Counted from the stretch's first letter, positions 27,007 to 36,242 are shown. The stretch: 64,000 nt of DNA from Pontivivens nitratireducens (GCF_014235845.1 NZ_JACJUQ010000005.1:62001-126000); one strand, 5' to 3'. Program-made: numbers and translations. Notes: generated from the sequence alone by a model not told the origin.

Positions 27007-27969
27007 ATGGCCCGAGCCGACGTAGATGCACTGAAACCGGACCTTGTCCTGCCGCTGATCGGAGCGCCGATGTTTCTGACCTCGGGCGTTGATCTGGTGG
27101 TGGCGCAGTGTTGCGCCGGGATCATCGGCACGTTTCCGGCGCTCAACGCACGTCCGGCGCAGGTTCTGGATGAATGGCTGACCCGGATCGAAACGCGGCT
27201 GGCCGATCACGAGGCGCAAACGGGCCGCAAGCCCGCCCCCTATGGCGTCAACCTGATCGTCAACGACTACAACGAAAGGCTGGAGGAAGACCTGGCAACC
27301 ATCGTTCGCCACCGGGTGCCGTTGGTCATCACGTCCCTGTCCGCCCCGGACAAGGTGGTCGCGGCGGTGCATGGATATGGCGGCATCGTCTTTCACGATG
27401 TCATCAAGGCGCGCCACGCAAAACGTGCGGTCAAATCCGGGGTGGACGGCCTGATACTTGTCTGCGCGGGGGCCGGTGGGCATGCCGGAACGCTCAGCCC
27501 GTTTGCGTTGGTCGAGGAGGTTCGCGCCTTCTATGATGGCCCGCTGATCCTCTCGGGCGCGATTGCCAACGGTCGTGCCGTGCTGGCGGCGCAGGTTCTG
27601 GGCTGCGATTTCGCCTATTCCGGCACGGTTTTCATCCCCACAAGTGAGGCGATCGCCCCCGAGGCACACAAGCAGATGATCGTCGCAGCCGAGGCGGAGG
27701 GCATCGTCTACACGCCGATGTTTTCGGGCACGCACGCGAACTACCTGACGGCGAGCATCGAGCAGGCCGGTGTCGATCCCGAGGAAGCCAGACGCGCCGA
27801 ACCGCGCCCGATGGTCGCGAAGGATCATCCAGATCGCCCCAAGACCTGGAAGGAAATCTGGGGCGCGGGGCAGGCCGTAGGCCAGTCACGATCCGTGCAG
27901 CCCGCCGCCGACGTGGTGGCCCGGTTGCACGCTGAATATCGGGACGCATGCGGGAGGGTTTCGAAATGA
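27007..27969 (+). CDS. Nitronate monooxygenase-like flavin oxidoreductase
   Basis: A 320-residue NPD/FMN-binding TIM-barrel protein (2-nitropropane dioxygenase family), with the phosphate-binding CAGAGGHAGTLSPFALVEEV stretch and the following ILSGAIANGRAVLAAQVLG. Members oxidise nitronates, but many in acyl-CoA operons have no proven role, and an enoyl reductase-like use (FabK-type) is possible. Start at 27007, ten bases after the previous stop. Confidence 0.8.
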   Translation: MARADVDALKPDLVLPLIGAPMFLTSGVDLVVAQCCAGIIGTFPALNARPAQVLDEWLTRIETRLADHEAQTGRKPAPYGVNLIVNDYNERLEEDLATIVRHRVPLVITSLSAPDKVVAAVHGYGGIVFHDVIKARHAKRAVKSGVDGLILVCAGAGGHAGTLSPFALVEEVRAFYDGPLILSGAIANGRAVLAAQVLGCDFAYSGTVFIPTSEAIAPEAHKQMIVAAEAEGIVYTPMFSGTHANYLTASIEQAGVDPEEARRAEPRPMVAKDHPDRPKTWKEIWGAGQAVGQSRSVQPAADVVARLHAEYRDACGRVSK

Positions 27970-29714
27970 GCCGGATCGAAGGGTCTGACACCTATTGCAA
28001 CGTACCTGACAGCAGGGGGCTGAACGTCTTTCGCGCGGACCCGGCGCTGGCCGCGCTGGTCCGGCTGTATGCGCCGCCGGCGTTGCATGATGTATTGCTG
28101 CCGCAGTTGGACAGGATGGGATCGCTGGTCGGGGACCGGCTGGAAACCCTCGCGCTCAGCGCGGATCAGAACACACCGAAGCTGGTGTTGCGGGCGCGCA
28201 CCGGAGCCCCGGATGAGCGGATCGAGAAGCACCCCGACTATCAGGAGCTGGAACGATTTGCCTTCGGTGAATTCGGACTGGCCGCAATGTCGCACCGGGC
28301 CGGGGTGTTCGGGTCGGATGCGCCGCTGCCGCCGATTGCGAAATACGCGCTGGTCTATCTCTTCGTGCAGGCGGAATTCGGCCTGTGCTGTCCGCTGAGC
28401 ATGACGGATTCGCTGACCCGCACCTTGCGTAAGTTCGGCTCGGACGAGCTGATCGCGCGATATGTGGATCGCCTGACTTCGCAGGACATGGATGCGCTTT
28501 ACCAGGGCGCGATGTTCATGACGGAGCAGGTCGCGGGCTCGGATGTGGGGGCGATCGAGACGACGGCCCGTCAGGATGGTGAAACATGGCGTTTGTCAGG
28601 TGACAAGTGGTTCTGCTCCAACCCCGACGCCGCGCTTGCCATGGTGTTGGCCCGACCCGAGGGGGGCGGCACCGGCACCCGCGGGCTGTCGCTTTTCCTG
28701 TTGCCGCGGCATTTGCCCGACGGGCGGCGAAACGACTACCGGATCGTGCGGCTGAAGGACAAGATGGGCACGCGGTCCATGGCCTCGGGTGAGATCGTGA
28801 TGGAGGGGGCGGAGGCGTACCTCGTCGGTGATCCGGGGCAGGGCTTCAAGCAGATGACGGACATGATAAACATGTCACGTCTGGCCAATGGCGTGCGGTC
28901 CGCCGGATTGATGCGCCGCGCGGTGGGTGAGGCCCTGTTCATCGCGCGTCACCGCACCGCGTTCGGAAAATCCCTCTCCGACATGCCGCTGATGCGCCGC
29001 CAGTTGGTCAAGATGCTGCTGCCGGCGGAGCAGGGGCGCAGCATGGTGTTCCACACCGCCAGAGTTCTGCAGCAGTCAGATGCGGGCGATGCCGAGATGG
29101 CGAAGGTGGTGCGCATCCTGACACCGCTCATCAAGTTCCGGACCTGTCGCGATGCGCGCAAGGTTGCCGGTGACGCGATGGAGGTTCGCGGCGGTTGCGG
29201 CTATATTGAGGAGTTTTCGGATGCGCGGGTTCTGCGTGACGCCCATCTCGGCTCCATCTGGGAGGGCACGAGCAATATTGTAGCCCTCGACGTGGCACGG
29301 GCGAGCCATCGGACCGGGGCGCTGGACGCGCTCACCCGGTATCTGCGCGATCTCCTGGCAGGGATGGATGCCCCCCTCGCGGCGGAACTGGACGATGCCT
29401 TGACCAGGGCGGTTGCGTTGATGGGACAAACCGCCGAGGGTGAGGCCGAAGTGCGCCGCGCGGCCAGCGCGTTGTATCACGTAACGTCCGCGATCTTCCT
29501 CGCGTGGGAGGGGGCGCAGTTGGACGACGCTGCGGTGGCCCGCGACAGGTTGAGGCTTGCGTCACTGGTGTTGAGCCATATTCTGACGCCACGCGATCCG
29601 TTGGGGGTGGTCGAGGCTGAACCCGACTGGCTCGACGGCCTTCTGCGCCGTGCGGGCATCGACGATTTCTCCACCCCCGACTTCTCCACCCCCGACGAGG
29701 GAGCATCCACATGA
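27966..29714 (+). CDS. Large AidB/ACAD11-like acyl-CoA dehydrogenase
   Basis: A 582-residue member of the extended acyl-CoA dehydrogenase group, with an N-terminal addition of about 120 residues and a C-terminal helical extension. Motifs are TEQVAGSDVGAIETTA (FAD/substrate), KDKMGTRSMASGEI and the C-terminal base in IWEGTSNIV. Start by ATGA overlap at 27966. The last residues contain a duplicated FSTPD. Either oxidation of an unusual acyl-CoA or a protective AidB-like function fits; the operon favours the former. Confidence 0.85.
   Translation: MSRIEGSDTYCNVPDSRGLNVFRADPALAALVRLYAPPALHDVLLPQLDRMGSLVGDRLETLALSADQNTPKLVLRARTGAPDERIEKHPDYQELERFAFGEFGLAAMSHRAGVFGSDAPLPPIAKYALVYLFVQAEFGLCCPLSMTDSLTRTLRKFGSDELIARYVDRLTSQDMDALYQGAMFMTEQVAGSDVGAIETTARQDGETWRLSGDKWFCSNPDAALAMVLARPEGGGTGTRGLSLFLLPRHLPDGRRNDYRIVRLKDKMGTRSMASGEIVMEGAEAYLVGDPGQGFKQMTDMINMSRLANGVRSAGLMRRAVGEALFIARHRTAFGKSLSDMPLMRRQLVKMLLPAEQGRSMVFHTARVLQQSDAGDAEMAKVVRILTPLIKFRTCRDARKVAGDAMEVRGGCGYIEEFSDARVLRDAHLGSIWEGTSNIVALDVARASHRTGALDALTRYLRDLLAGMDAPLAAELDDALTRAVALMGQTAEGEAEVRRAASALYHVTSAIFLAWEGAQLDDAAVARDRLRLASLVLSHILTPRDPLGVVEAEPDWLDGLLRRAGIDDFSTPDFSTPDEGAST
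29667..29696 (+). repeat. Two-copy 15-bp perfect tandem repeat
   Basis: TTCTCCACCCCCGAC occurs twice in direct succession near the 3' end of the large acyl-CoA dehydrogenase gene, coding FSTPD twice. It keeps frame, so copy-number change would only alter the tail length. Confidence 0.9.
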
Positions 29715-31003
29715 CGCTGGCCCAAATTCTCGCTGATTTTGCTTCGGCTCCCGTATCGCGGAACGACACGATGGCGCAGTTCGTGCGCTTCTCGCTGTTG
29801 GACTGGGCCAGCGTTGGCATCGCAGGCCGGGCGGAGCCTGTGGCGCAAGCTTCGCGTCAACTCGCACTGGCCGAGGGGATCGAACAGGCCACGCTGTTTG
29901 GGGGCGGCAAGGGGTCGGCGCGGACCGTGGCGATGGCCAATGGCGCGATCAGCCATGCTCTCGACTACGACGACACGCATTTCGGCTATGTCGGTCATCC
30001 CAGCGTGGCGATCATACCTGCCGTTCTCGCCATGGCGGAGCGTGAGGGGGTGAGCGGTGCCCGGTTCCTCGACGCGATCACCGTCGGGATGGAGGTCGTC
30101 TGCCGGATCGGAACCTGGCTGGGCCGGACGCATTATGATGCGGGGTTCCACCAGACTGGCACGTCGGGCGCGTTCGGGGCCACGGCTGCGGCCGGGCGGG
30201 TGCTGCGCCTGGACGCGCCCGCGATGGCGCATGCTCTCGCTCTGACCTCGACACGGGCGGCGGGATTGAAAAGCCAGTTTGGAACCATGGGAAAACCGCT
30301 CAATGCAGGTTTCGCGGCGGAGGTGGGCGTCACCTCGGCCTTGCTCGCGGCGGGGGGTGTAACGTCCGCGCTGGATGCGATCGAGGGTGTTCAGGGGTTC
30401 GGGCCGACCCATGCCGCGGCTGAAGATCATGCCGCGTTCGACGGGCTGGGCCAGGAGTGGCTGTTTCCAAATGTCTCCTACAAATTCCACGCCTGCTGCC
30501 ATGGCCTGCACGCGATGTTGGAAGCATTGCGGACACTGAACCTGTCGGGTCCTGTCACCTCGGTTTCCATCGAGACGCATCCCCGCTGGTTGAAGGTGTG
30601 CAACCAACCGTCACCCACGACAGGGCTTGCGGCCAAGTTCAGCTACAGATTGACCGCCGCGATGATGCTGTCCGGTGTCGATACGGCGGCGCTGGAATCC
30701 TATACCGACGAAGTCTGCGCGCGACCGGACCTGATCGCACTGCGTGACAAGGTGGAGGTGCGTGGCAACGATACGCTTGAGGATACCGAGGCGCACGTGA
30801 CCGTGGTCGCCGGTGGGCAAACCCATCAGGCGCGGAGCAATCTGATGGAGGTGACGGACATCGCTCGGATCGGCGATCGTCTGAACGCGAAATCCACGTC
30901 ACTTCTGGGCGACGCGCTGGCGCGGGACCTGCGGCACGATCTGAGCGTGCTGGAGGAGGCCCGCGATCTGTCCGCATTCACGGCGCGGATCGCCACGATC
31001 TGA
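29711..31003 (+). CDS. MmgE/PrpD-family protein
   Basis: A 430-residue member of the family that includes 2-methylcitrate dehydratase (PrpD) and cis-aconitate decarboxylase. Typical stretches are NGAISHALDYDDTHFGYVGHPSVAIIPA, the HQTGTSGAFGATAAAGRVL segment and FHACCHGLHAMLEAL. It overlaps the preceding gene by 4 bases and ends the operon. A dehydratase, decarboxylase or racemase acting on a C5-C7 tricarboxylate-type substrate would fit; the exact reaction cannot be read from sequence. Confidence 0.85.
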   Translation: MTLAQILADFASAPVSRNDTMAQFVRFSLLDWASVGIAGRAEPVAQASRQLALAEGIEQATLFGGGKGSARTVAMANGAISHALDYDDTHFGYVGHPSVAIIPAVLAMAEREGVSGARFLDAITVGMEVVCRIGTWLGRTHYDAGFHQTGTSGAFGATAAAGRVLRLDAPAMAHALALTSTRAAGLKSQFGTMGKPLNAGFAAEVGVTSALLAAGGVTSALDAIEGVQGFGPTHAAAEDHAAFDGLGQEWLFPNVSYKFHACCHGLHAMLEALRTLNLSGPVTSVSIETHPRWLKVCNQPSPTTGLAAKFSYRLTAAMMLSGVDTAALESYTDEVCARPDLIALRDKVEVRGNDTLEDTEAHVTVVAGGQTHQARSNLMEVTDIARIGDRLNAKSTSLLGDALARDLRHDLSVLEEARDLSAFTARIATI

Positions 31004-31059
31004 TGCCTAGGGCGGCCAGACGTGGAAAGACCGCCACCGCGAATCCGGGTATCGTACCG

Positions 31060-31728
31060 CTACAGGGTCAGTCTATCCAATACGATTAGATATGCTGCCT
31101 GAATATGGGCCTGACAGGCGCGTTCGGCGCCCTCAGGATCGCGTGCACTGATTGCATCGACCAGCGCGCGCACCTCTTCTACACTCACTTCCAGCCGGCC
31201 GGGTGCCGACAGTGAGCTGACACGCAGTTGCGAAATCCGATTGTGCAGTGATTGCAGAATACGCTCGACCTGAATGTTGCATGCACCGCTGAACAGCGTG
31301 GCATAGAACTGGTTTTTTCTGGCGATCACCGTTTTGATATTCGGTTTCGTGCACGCATCCTCGAAGGCCGCGAATGCTTTTTTCAGCTTTGCGATGTCGG
31401 CATCCTTGCCGAGCAGGGCCATCTGACGGGCGCAATAACCTTCGAGAAGTTGCCGCAGATCGTATATCTGACGCGCGTCCTCTGCCGTCACGGTCGCGAC
31501 TGTGGGGCCACGATGGGGCGGGCTGGTGACGATCCCCTCCGCCTCCAGCTGTCGCAGGGCCTCGCGAACGGACGTTCTGCCGACGTCGAACAATTCGCAA
31601 AGCTCCCGCTCGATAAGGCGGGCGCCCGGGGGGAACTGACCGCTGATTATGGCGGTTCTAAGCTGGTTCTCGACCAGAACGCGCAAACTGGTCGGACGCC
31701 TGGAGATAGTGAATTCGGACTCGGTCAT
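31060..31728 (-). CDS. GntR-family regulator, FCD type (first)
   Basis: A 222-residue regulator: winged helix at about 10-75 (PPGARLIERELCELFDVGRTSVREAL-type pattern) and an all-helical FCD effector domain. The ATG at 31728 has GGAA eight bases upstream; an in-frame TTG at 31746 has only a pyrimidine tract and is less likely. It converges with the PrpD gene and could repress that operon or the AbrB gene; no operator was convincingly found near it. Confidence 0.85.
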   Translation of the reverse strand: MTESEFTISRRPTSLRVLVENQLRTAIISGQFPPGARLIERELCELFDVGRTSVREALRQLEAEGIVTSPPHRGPTVATVTAEDARQIYDLRQLLEGYCARQMALLGKDADIAKLKKAFAAFEDACTKPNIKTVIARKNQFYATLFSGACNIQVERILQSLHNRISQLRVSSLSAPGRLEVSVEEVRALVDAISARDPEGAERACQAHIQAAYLIVLDRLTL

Positions 31729-31871
31729 TGGCGTGTTCCGAAACAAAGGGGGGGAGAAGCCTGATTATCATAGGCTCATTTCAGTCCGGTAAAGTCAGTG
31801 CGCAAGCATACACTAAAACGTAGTATCTGTTTACGGTGAAGTTACTGCCAAATCGTCGCGGCTTTTATTTT

Positions 31872-32888
31872 CTAGCGACGGTAGAGTCTTGCGAACGCGG
31901 GTGCGCCCACGATGACGACCAGAATGCGCAGAACGTGGTGTGCAATGACGAACGCCATGTCCGCCCCCACGATCAGGGCGAGGATCGCCATTTCGGCCTG
32001 ACCACCGGGCGCGAAAGCCAGCAGGGTTTCCAGGGCAGGGGCCAGGTCGAGCAGGTGGACCGCCTCCGCGAATACCACCGTCAGGGCCAGCAGGATCACA
32101 CAGAATCCCAAGGCTGCCGTCAGGTCGATGCGGACCTCGCGCATGGTGATGCCGGCATATTTCGCGCCCACGGTCATTCCGATGAAAAATTGCGCGGCCC
32201 AGATCGCCTCAACCGGGGGGCGATGGTGCAGGACGCCTGCCAGCGCGAAGGCTCCCGCCAGGATCATCGGCCCCAGGATGGAGGCACCGAACAGCCCGAC
32301 ACGCTCCGCCAGTTTCCAGCCGACCAGACCGCAGAAGATCATCAGCACCAGCTGCTGCCACGCGATTTCCGAGGCAGGCGCCCCCGGCGGAACCGACAGA
32401 TCGACATCCCAGTAGGCGCGTAGAATGAACGGCAGGATCGCCACGATGAACAGCACACGGGTCGCATGGACCAGCGACATGGCGCGCACGTCGCCGCCTG
32501 CTTCCTCACCAAAGATCAACATATCCTGCAATCCACCGGGCATCGCTGAATAATAGGCGGTGGGAAAGTCGAAGCCCCAGATCTTCTGAAAATAGGGAAC
32601 ACCGACCAGACCGATCAGCACGGTCATCAGCGGGATCAGGATCAGAGTCGGCCACATCGCGCCCATCGACACCAGAAGCGCCGTGGTGAACGTTGCGCCG
32701 ACCGCCACGCCCAGAATGCCGCGCATCGCGGTGTTCAGAACCTTGATGGTGTCCAGCGGTACGCCCAGCAATGCCGCCGTCAGACAGGCCATGATCGGCC
32801 CGAGCAACCATGGCAGCGGCAGATCGACATAGGAAAACGCGGCGACGCCCAGCCCGGCGATGGCGAATGTCATCAGGATGCGGATCAT
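31872..32888 (-). CDS. AbrB-family (AmoA-like) membrane protein
   Basis: A 338-residue inner-membrane protein of the AbrB/PF05145 family, two repeats of about five helices. Typical stretches are LPWLLGPIMACL near the start, LLLTFAPGGQAEMAILA-like text (here LLAFAPGGQAEMAIL) near 285 and FPTAYYSAMPGGLQDMLIFGEEAG near 100-120. The two P-G-G repeats suggest a transport or regulatory site, but the substrate is unknown. Start overlaps the stop of the GntR gene upstream by 4 bases, so both are one operon. Confidence 0.85.
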   Translation of the reverse strand: MIRILMTFAIAGLGVAAFSYVDLPLPWLLGPIMACLTAALLGVPLDTIKVLNTAMRGILGVAVGATFTTALLVSMGAMWPTLILIPLMTVLIGLVGVPYFQKIWGFDFPTAYYSAMPGGLQDMLIFGEEAGGDVRAMSLVHATRVLFIVAILPFILRAYWDVDLSVPPGAPASEIAWQQLVLMIFCGLVGWKLAERVGLFGASILGPMILAGAFALAGVLHHRPPVEAIWAAQFFIGMTVGAKYAGITMREVRIDLTAALGFCVILLALTVVFAEAVHLLDLAPALETLLAFAPGGQAEMAILALIVGADMAFVIAHHVLRILVVIVGAPAFARLYRR

Positions 32889-33529
32889 GTGCGCATCGTC
32901 ATCAGGCGGTGGCGCAGGGACGTTTTCAGGTGTTCTTCGGCGGCGCTGCCCGCACGCTCGACATCGCCCTGACGAATGGCGTCTATGATCTGCGCATGTT
33001 GCGCACAGACGATCCGCACGCGGTCCTCATCGCCCAGCGTCGTTCGACCGAGCAGGAGCATTGCGTTGGTCAGCGCCCGGGTTGATCCCAACAGGAACCG
33101 GTTGCGCGTGGCCAGATACAGACAGCGGTGGAACTGCTGATTGATCGCGGCGGCGCGGTGCGGCTGCGTACCGGCGGCTTCGATTTCTGCGTTGAGCGCT
33201 TCCATCTCCTCCGTCTCGGCCTGCAATGCGTGTTTCGCGGCCATCTGTGCTGCGGTGCGTTCGAGGACGGCGCGCATTTCGTACAATTCGACGACTTCAC
33301 CATGACCCAACTGCCGGATCACGGCACCGATGCGGGCGCGATGTTCGACGATGCCGTCGGCCTCCAGCCTTCGCAGGGCCTCGCGGATCGGAGTGCGTGA
33401 GATGTTCAGATGGTCTGCGATCTCCGCCTCACGCAAGCGGTCGCCGGGCAGAAAATCGCCCTTCGAGATCGCTTCATACAACCGGGAATAGGCCAGTTCG
33501 CCTTGTGACAGTTTCGTCAGTTCCGACAT
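32885..33529 (-). CDS. GntR-family regulator, FCD type (second)
   Basis: A 214-residue regulator with a winged helix (about 10-70, LREAEIADHLNISRTPIREALRRLEADG) and FCD domain. Start at 33529 with GGATGGGA upstream; the longer frame from 33559 would begin inside the palindromic operator. It probably represses itself and the AbrB gene that overlaps its end. Confidence 0.9.
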   Translation of the reverse strand: MSELTKLSQGELAYSRLYEAISKGDFLPGDRLREAEIADHLNISRTPIREALRRLEADGIVEHRARIGAVIRQLGHGEVVELYEMRAVLERTAAQMAAKHALQAETEEMEALNAEIEAAGTQPHRAAAINQQFHRCLYLATRNRFLLGSTRALTNAMLLLGRTTLGDEDRVRIVCAQHAQIIDAIRQGDVERAGSAAEEHLKTSLRHRLMTMRT

Positions 33530-33539
33530 ATTCCCATCC

Positions 33540-33559
33540 TTGTATCCGCCTGGATACAA
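33540..33559. promoter_or_regulatory. Perfect GntR-type operator
   Basis: TTGTATCC-GCCT-GGATACAA: 8-bp perfect arms with a 4-base spacer, 10 bases upstream of the GntR start codon. T-G-T/A-C-A ends are typical of FCD-type GntR sites, supporting autoregulation. Confidence 0.75.
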
Positions 33560-33685
33560 TGAGGGGTACAGGGCGGCGCGTCAGGTATCAAGCCTTGGTT
33601 TTCAGAAACGTCCACGCGGTCCGCTTTCGCCGGGTGTATTTGCCAAATTCAAATTAAACGCCGGCTGGCGAAACAAATTCCTTGC

Positions 33686-33699
33686 CGAAACCGGTTTCG
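33686..33699. promoter_or_regulatory. LacI-type operator
   Basis: A 14-base perfect palindrome, CGAAACCGGTTTCG, with the central CG step and A/T-rich arms usual for LacI-family sites, 31 bases upstream of the LacI-type start codon. Confidence 0.7.
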
Positions 33700-33730
33700 T
33701 ACCCAAGCCTGAGTCGTGGGAGGATAAAAG

Positions 33731-34789
33731 TTGAGCATCGACGCGGACCAGATGAAGGCCGGATCGCAACGCCTGCGCGTGACGATCTCCGACGTGTCCG
33801 AAGCTCTGGGTCTGACCAAATCGACGGTTTCACGTGCCCTGAACGGCTATGCCGATATTTCGGAATCCACCCGACTGCGCGTGCGGCGTGCGGCGGACAA
33901 GATGGGTTATCGCCCCTTGAGCCACGCCCAGGCCATCCGCACTGGGCGGACGAAATCGCTGGGTTTGGTCATTCAGATGGCGGACCACGATGCGCAGCGG
34001 CCGTTTCTGGCGGAATTCCTGTCCGGCCTGTCCCAGGGCGCGAGCGAGGAAGGCTGGACCCTGACGATCGCGGCCAGCGACAGCCCGGAAACCACGTTCG
34101 AAACGTTCAGGACCATGATCGCGGATCGCAAGGCGGACGGGTTCATCCTGCCGCGCACCATGAGCGACGACCCGCGGGTGAAGCTGCTGCGTGCCTCCGG
34201 CATTCCTTTCGTCCTGTTCGGACGCTGCGAGGATCCCGCCGGGTGCGCGTGGTACGATGTACTGGGTGAGGATGCGATGCAGGACGCCGTCCGGCATCTG
34301 GTCGCGCTTGGTCATCGGCGGATCGGCTTTATCAATGGCGGGATGCAGTACACCTACGGACATCTGCGGCGTGAGGGGTTCCTGACCGCCATGGCCGAGG
34401 CGGGTCTGAAGATCGAGCCGGAGCATATGCGCGAAAACGCGGTGACCATCCGGGATGGCGAAGGTCGTGCCCATGAAATTCTGGGTTCAAGCCCTGCGCC
34501 GACCGCCATCGTGTGTGCTGTCGATATGGCGGCGCTGGGTGTGTATCGCGCGGCGGCAGCGCGTGGATTGCAGATAGGGCGTGACCTGTCGGTCATATCC
34601 TATGACGGCATACAGGACGGCGCCCATGTAACGCCGCAACTGACGACCTATTCCGTCGATTATACCCATTCGGGCCGTCGCCTCAGCGCATTGCTGATCC
34701 GGCGGGTGATGGGTGAGCCGGTGGAGACGCTGCGCGAAACCGCGCAGGCCAGGTTCCTGAACAGGGGGTCCACCGGCCCACCCGCCTAG
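33731..34789 (+). CDS. LacI-family transcriptional regulator (TTG start)
   Basis: A 352-residue repressor: LacI helix-turn-helix and hinge at about 15-70 (VTISDVSEALGLTKSTVSRALNG), then a sugar-binding periplasmic-protein-like domain. The start is TTG, six bases after GGGAGGAT; the next in-frame ATG (33752) would keep the DNA-binding domain but has no ribosome site. It precedes the sugar transporter in the same direction and most likely represses it and itself. Confidence 0.9.
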   Translation: MSIDADQMKAGSQRLRVTISDVSEALGLTKSTVSRALNGYADISESTRLRVRRAADKMGYRPLSHAQAIRTGRTKSLGLVIQMADHDAQRPFLAEFLSGLSQGASEEGWTLTIAASDSPETTFETFRTMIADRKADGFILPRTMSDDPRVKLLRASGIPFVLFGRCEDPAGCAWYDVLGEDAMQDAVRHLVALGHRRIGFINGGMQYTYGHLRREGFLTAMAEAGLKIEPEHMRENAVTIRDGEGRAHEILGSSPAPTAIVCAVDMAALGVYRAAAARGLQIGRDLSVISYDGIQDGAHVTPQLTTYSVDYTHSGRRLSALLIRRVMGEPVETLRETAQARFLNRGSTGPPA

Positions 34790-34797
34790 GGGGCTGA

Positions 34798-34816
34798 CCG
34801 GGGCACAAGACCCCGG
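34798..34816 (+). other. Hairpin between regulator and receptor genes
   Basis: CCGGGG (34798-34803) pairs with CCCCGG (34811-34816), loop CACAAGA, 9 bases after the LacI stop, with no T-run; a partial terminator or mRNA boundary. Confidence 0.5.
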
Positions 34817-34859
34817 CCCATCGTGACTGCACAAAAACTTCAAAGGGAGAAAGACCAAG

Positions 34860-36206
34860 ATGAAACTCAAAACACTCATGATGTCGGGAGCAGCGACGGC
34901 GCTGATCCTGTCCGCCACGACCGCAAGCGCGGAGGAACTGCGCTTCTGGACGACGGAGGAGCAGCCCGAGCGGCTGGCGCTGCAGGAGCAGATGGCCGCC
35001 GATTTTTCGGAGGCGTCCGGGCACAGCGTCGATGTCATTCCGGTGACGGAATCCGATCTGGGCACCCGCGCGACGGCGGCCTATGCGGCAGGCGATCTGC
35101 CTGATGTGATCTACCACACGCTGCAATACGCGCTGCCCTGGGCGGAGGCCGGCATTCTGGACACAGACGCCGCGACCGACGTGATCGAGGCGCTGGGCGC
35201 GGATACCTTCGCACCGGGTGCGCTGAACATGGCCGCGACGATGGATGGCTACGCCTCCGTTCCGGTCGATGGCTGGACGCAGATGATCGTCTATCGCTCC
35301 GATCTGTTCGAGGAGGCCGGACTGGCCCCGCCCAACACCTATGCCAACGTGATCGCCGCCATTGAGGCCCTGCACAATCCGCCAGAGATGTACGGGTTCG
35401 TCGCCGCGACCAAGATCGACGAGAATTTCATGAGCCAGGTGCTGGAACACGTGTTCCTGGCAAATGGCGTCTCTCCGGTCGGGCCCGACGGTGTGCAGCC
35501 GCTGGACGAGGCCGCCACCATCGAGGTGTTGGAGTTCTACAAGGCCATCGCGGAAGCGTCCCCTCCGGGTGATCTGTACTGGGATCAGTCCCGCTCGCTG
35601 TACTTTGCGGGTGATGCGGCGATGATCATCTGGTCGCCGTTCATTCTGGATGAGTTGGCCGGCCTGCGCGACAGCGCCCCGCCCACCATCAACGACGACC
35701 CGACCTCCACCGATCTGGCGGCGGCGACGGGCATCGTGACCAACTTCGCCGGTCCGTCGAACCCGGACGGCGCAGCATGGGGCGACATCCGCTATTTCGG
35801 CATCACGTCCGACGCTTCGACCGATGCGGCGATGGAATTCGTGGAATATTCGTTGAGCGAGGGATATGGCGCAACCCTGGCCATCGCCCCCGAGGGCAAG
35901 TTCCCGGTTCGGCGCGGTACGGCGGACAATCCGACGGAGTTTTCCGATCTGTGGGCGACGCTGGATGTCGGCGTCGATCGCCGTGCGCCGATGGGTGATC
36001 TCTACGCGCAGGAGATGATCGACGAGATCGTCGGCGGTCTGGACGTGGCCCAGCGTTGGGGTGTCGAGGACGGTCAGCTTGCCGCTGCGTCCAAGATCAT
36101 CAACTCGCAGGTCATCAATCGTCTGGTCCGTGAGTATATCGACGGGGAGCGGGATGCAGCCGCGACCGTGGCGGAACTCAACGATGCGATTGCGTCCGTC
36201 GAGTAA
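34860..36206 (+). CDS. Sugar ABC transporter substrate-binding protein
   Basis: A 448-residue family 1 (MalE/UgpB-like) extracellular binding protein with a Sec signal (residues 1-23, ending ASA). It begins EELRFWTTEEQPERLALQEQMAADF, typical of carbohydrate receptors, and later has FAGDAAMIIWSPF. It delivers a sugar or glycosylated osmolyte to the two permeases downstream. The ribosome site is AAAGGGAGAAAG. Confidence 0.9.
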   Translation: MKLKTLMMSGAATALILSATTASAEELRFWTTEEQPERLALQEQMAADFSEASGHSVDVIPVTESDLGTRATAAYAAGDLPDVIYHTLQYALPWAEAGILDTDAATDVIEALGADTFAPGALNMAATMDGYASVPVDGWTQMIVYRSDLFEEAGLAPPNTYANVIAAIEALHNPPEMYGFVAATKIDENFMSQVLEHVFLANGVSPVGPDGVQPLDEAATIEVLEFYKAIAEASPPGDLYWDQSRSLYFAGDAAMIIWSPFILDELAGLRDSAPPTINDDPTSTDLAAATGIVTNFAGPSNPDGAAWGDIRYFGITSDASTDAAMEFVEYSLSEGYGATLAIAPEGKFPVRRGTADNPTEFSDLWATLDVGVDRRAPMGDLYAQEMIDEIVGGLDVAQRWGVEDGQLAAASKIINSQVINRLVREYIDGERDAAATVAELNDAIASVE

Positions 36207-36218
36207 ATCAAGATCGGA

Positions 36219-36242
36219 TGCGGGGCTGTTCGCGGCCTCGCA
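36219..36242 (+). other. Intercistronic hairpin after the sugar receptor gene
   Basis: TGCGGGGC (36219-36226) pairs with GCCTCGCA (36235-36242) through one G-U, 12 bases after the stop, with only two Ts following. Confidence 0.55.
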
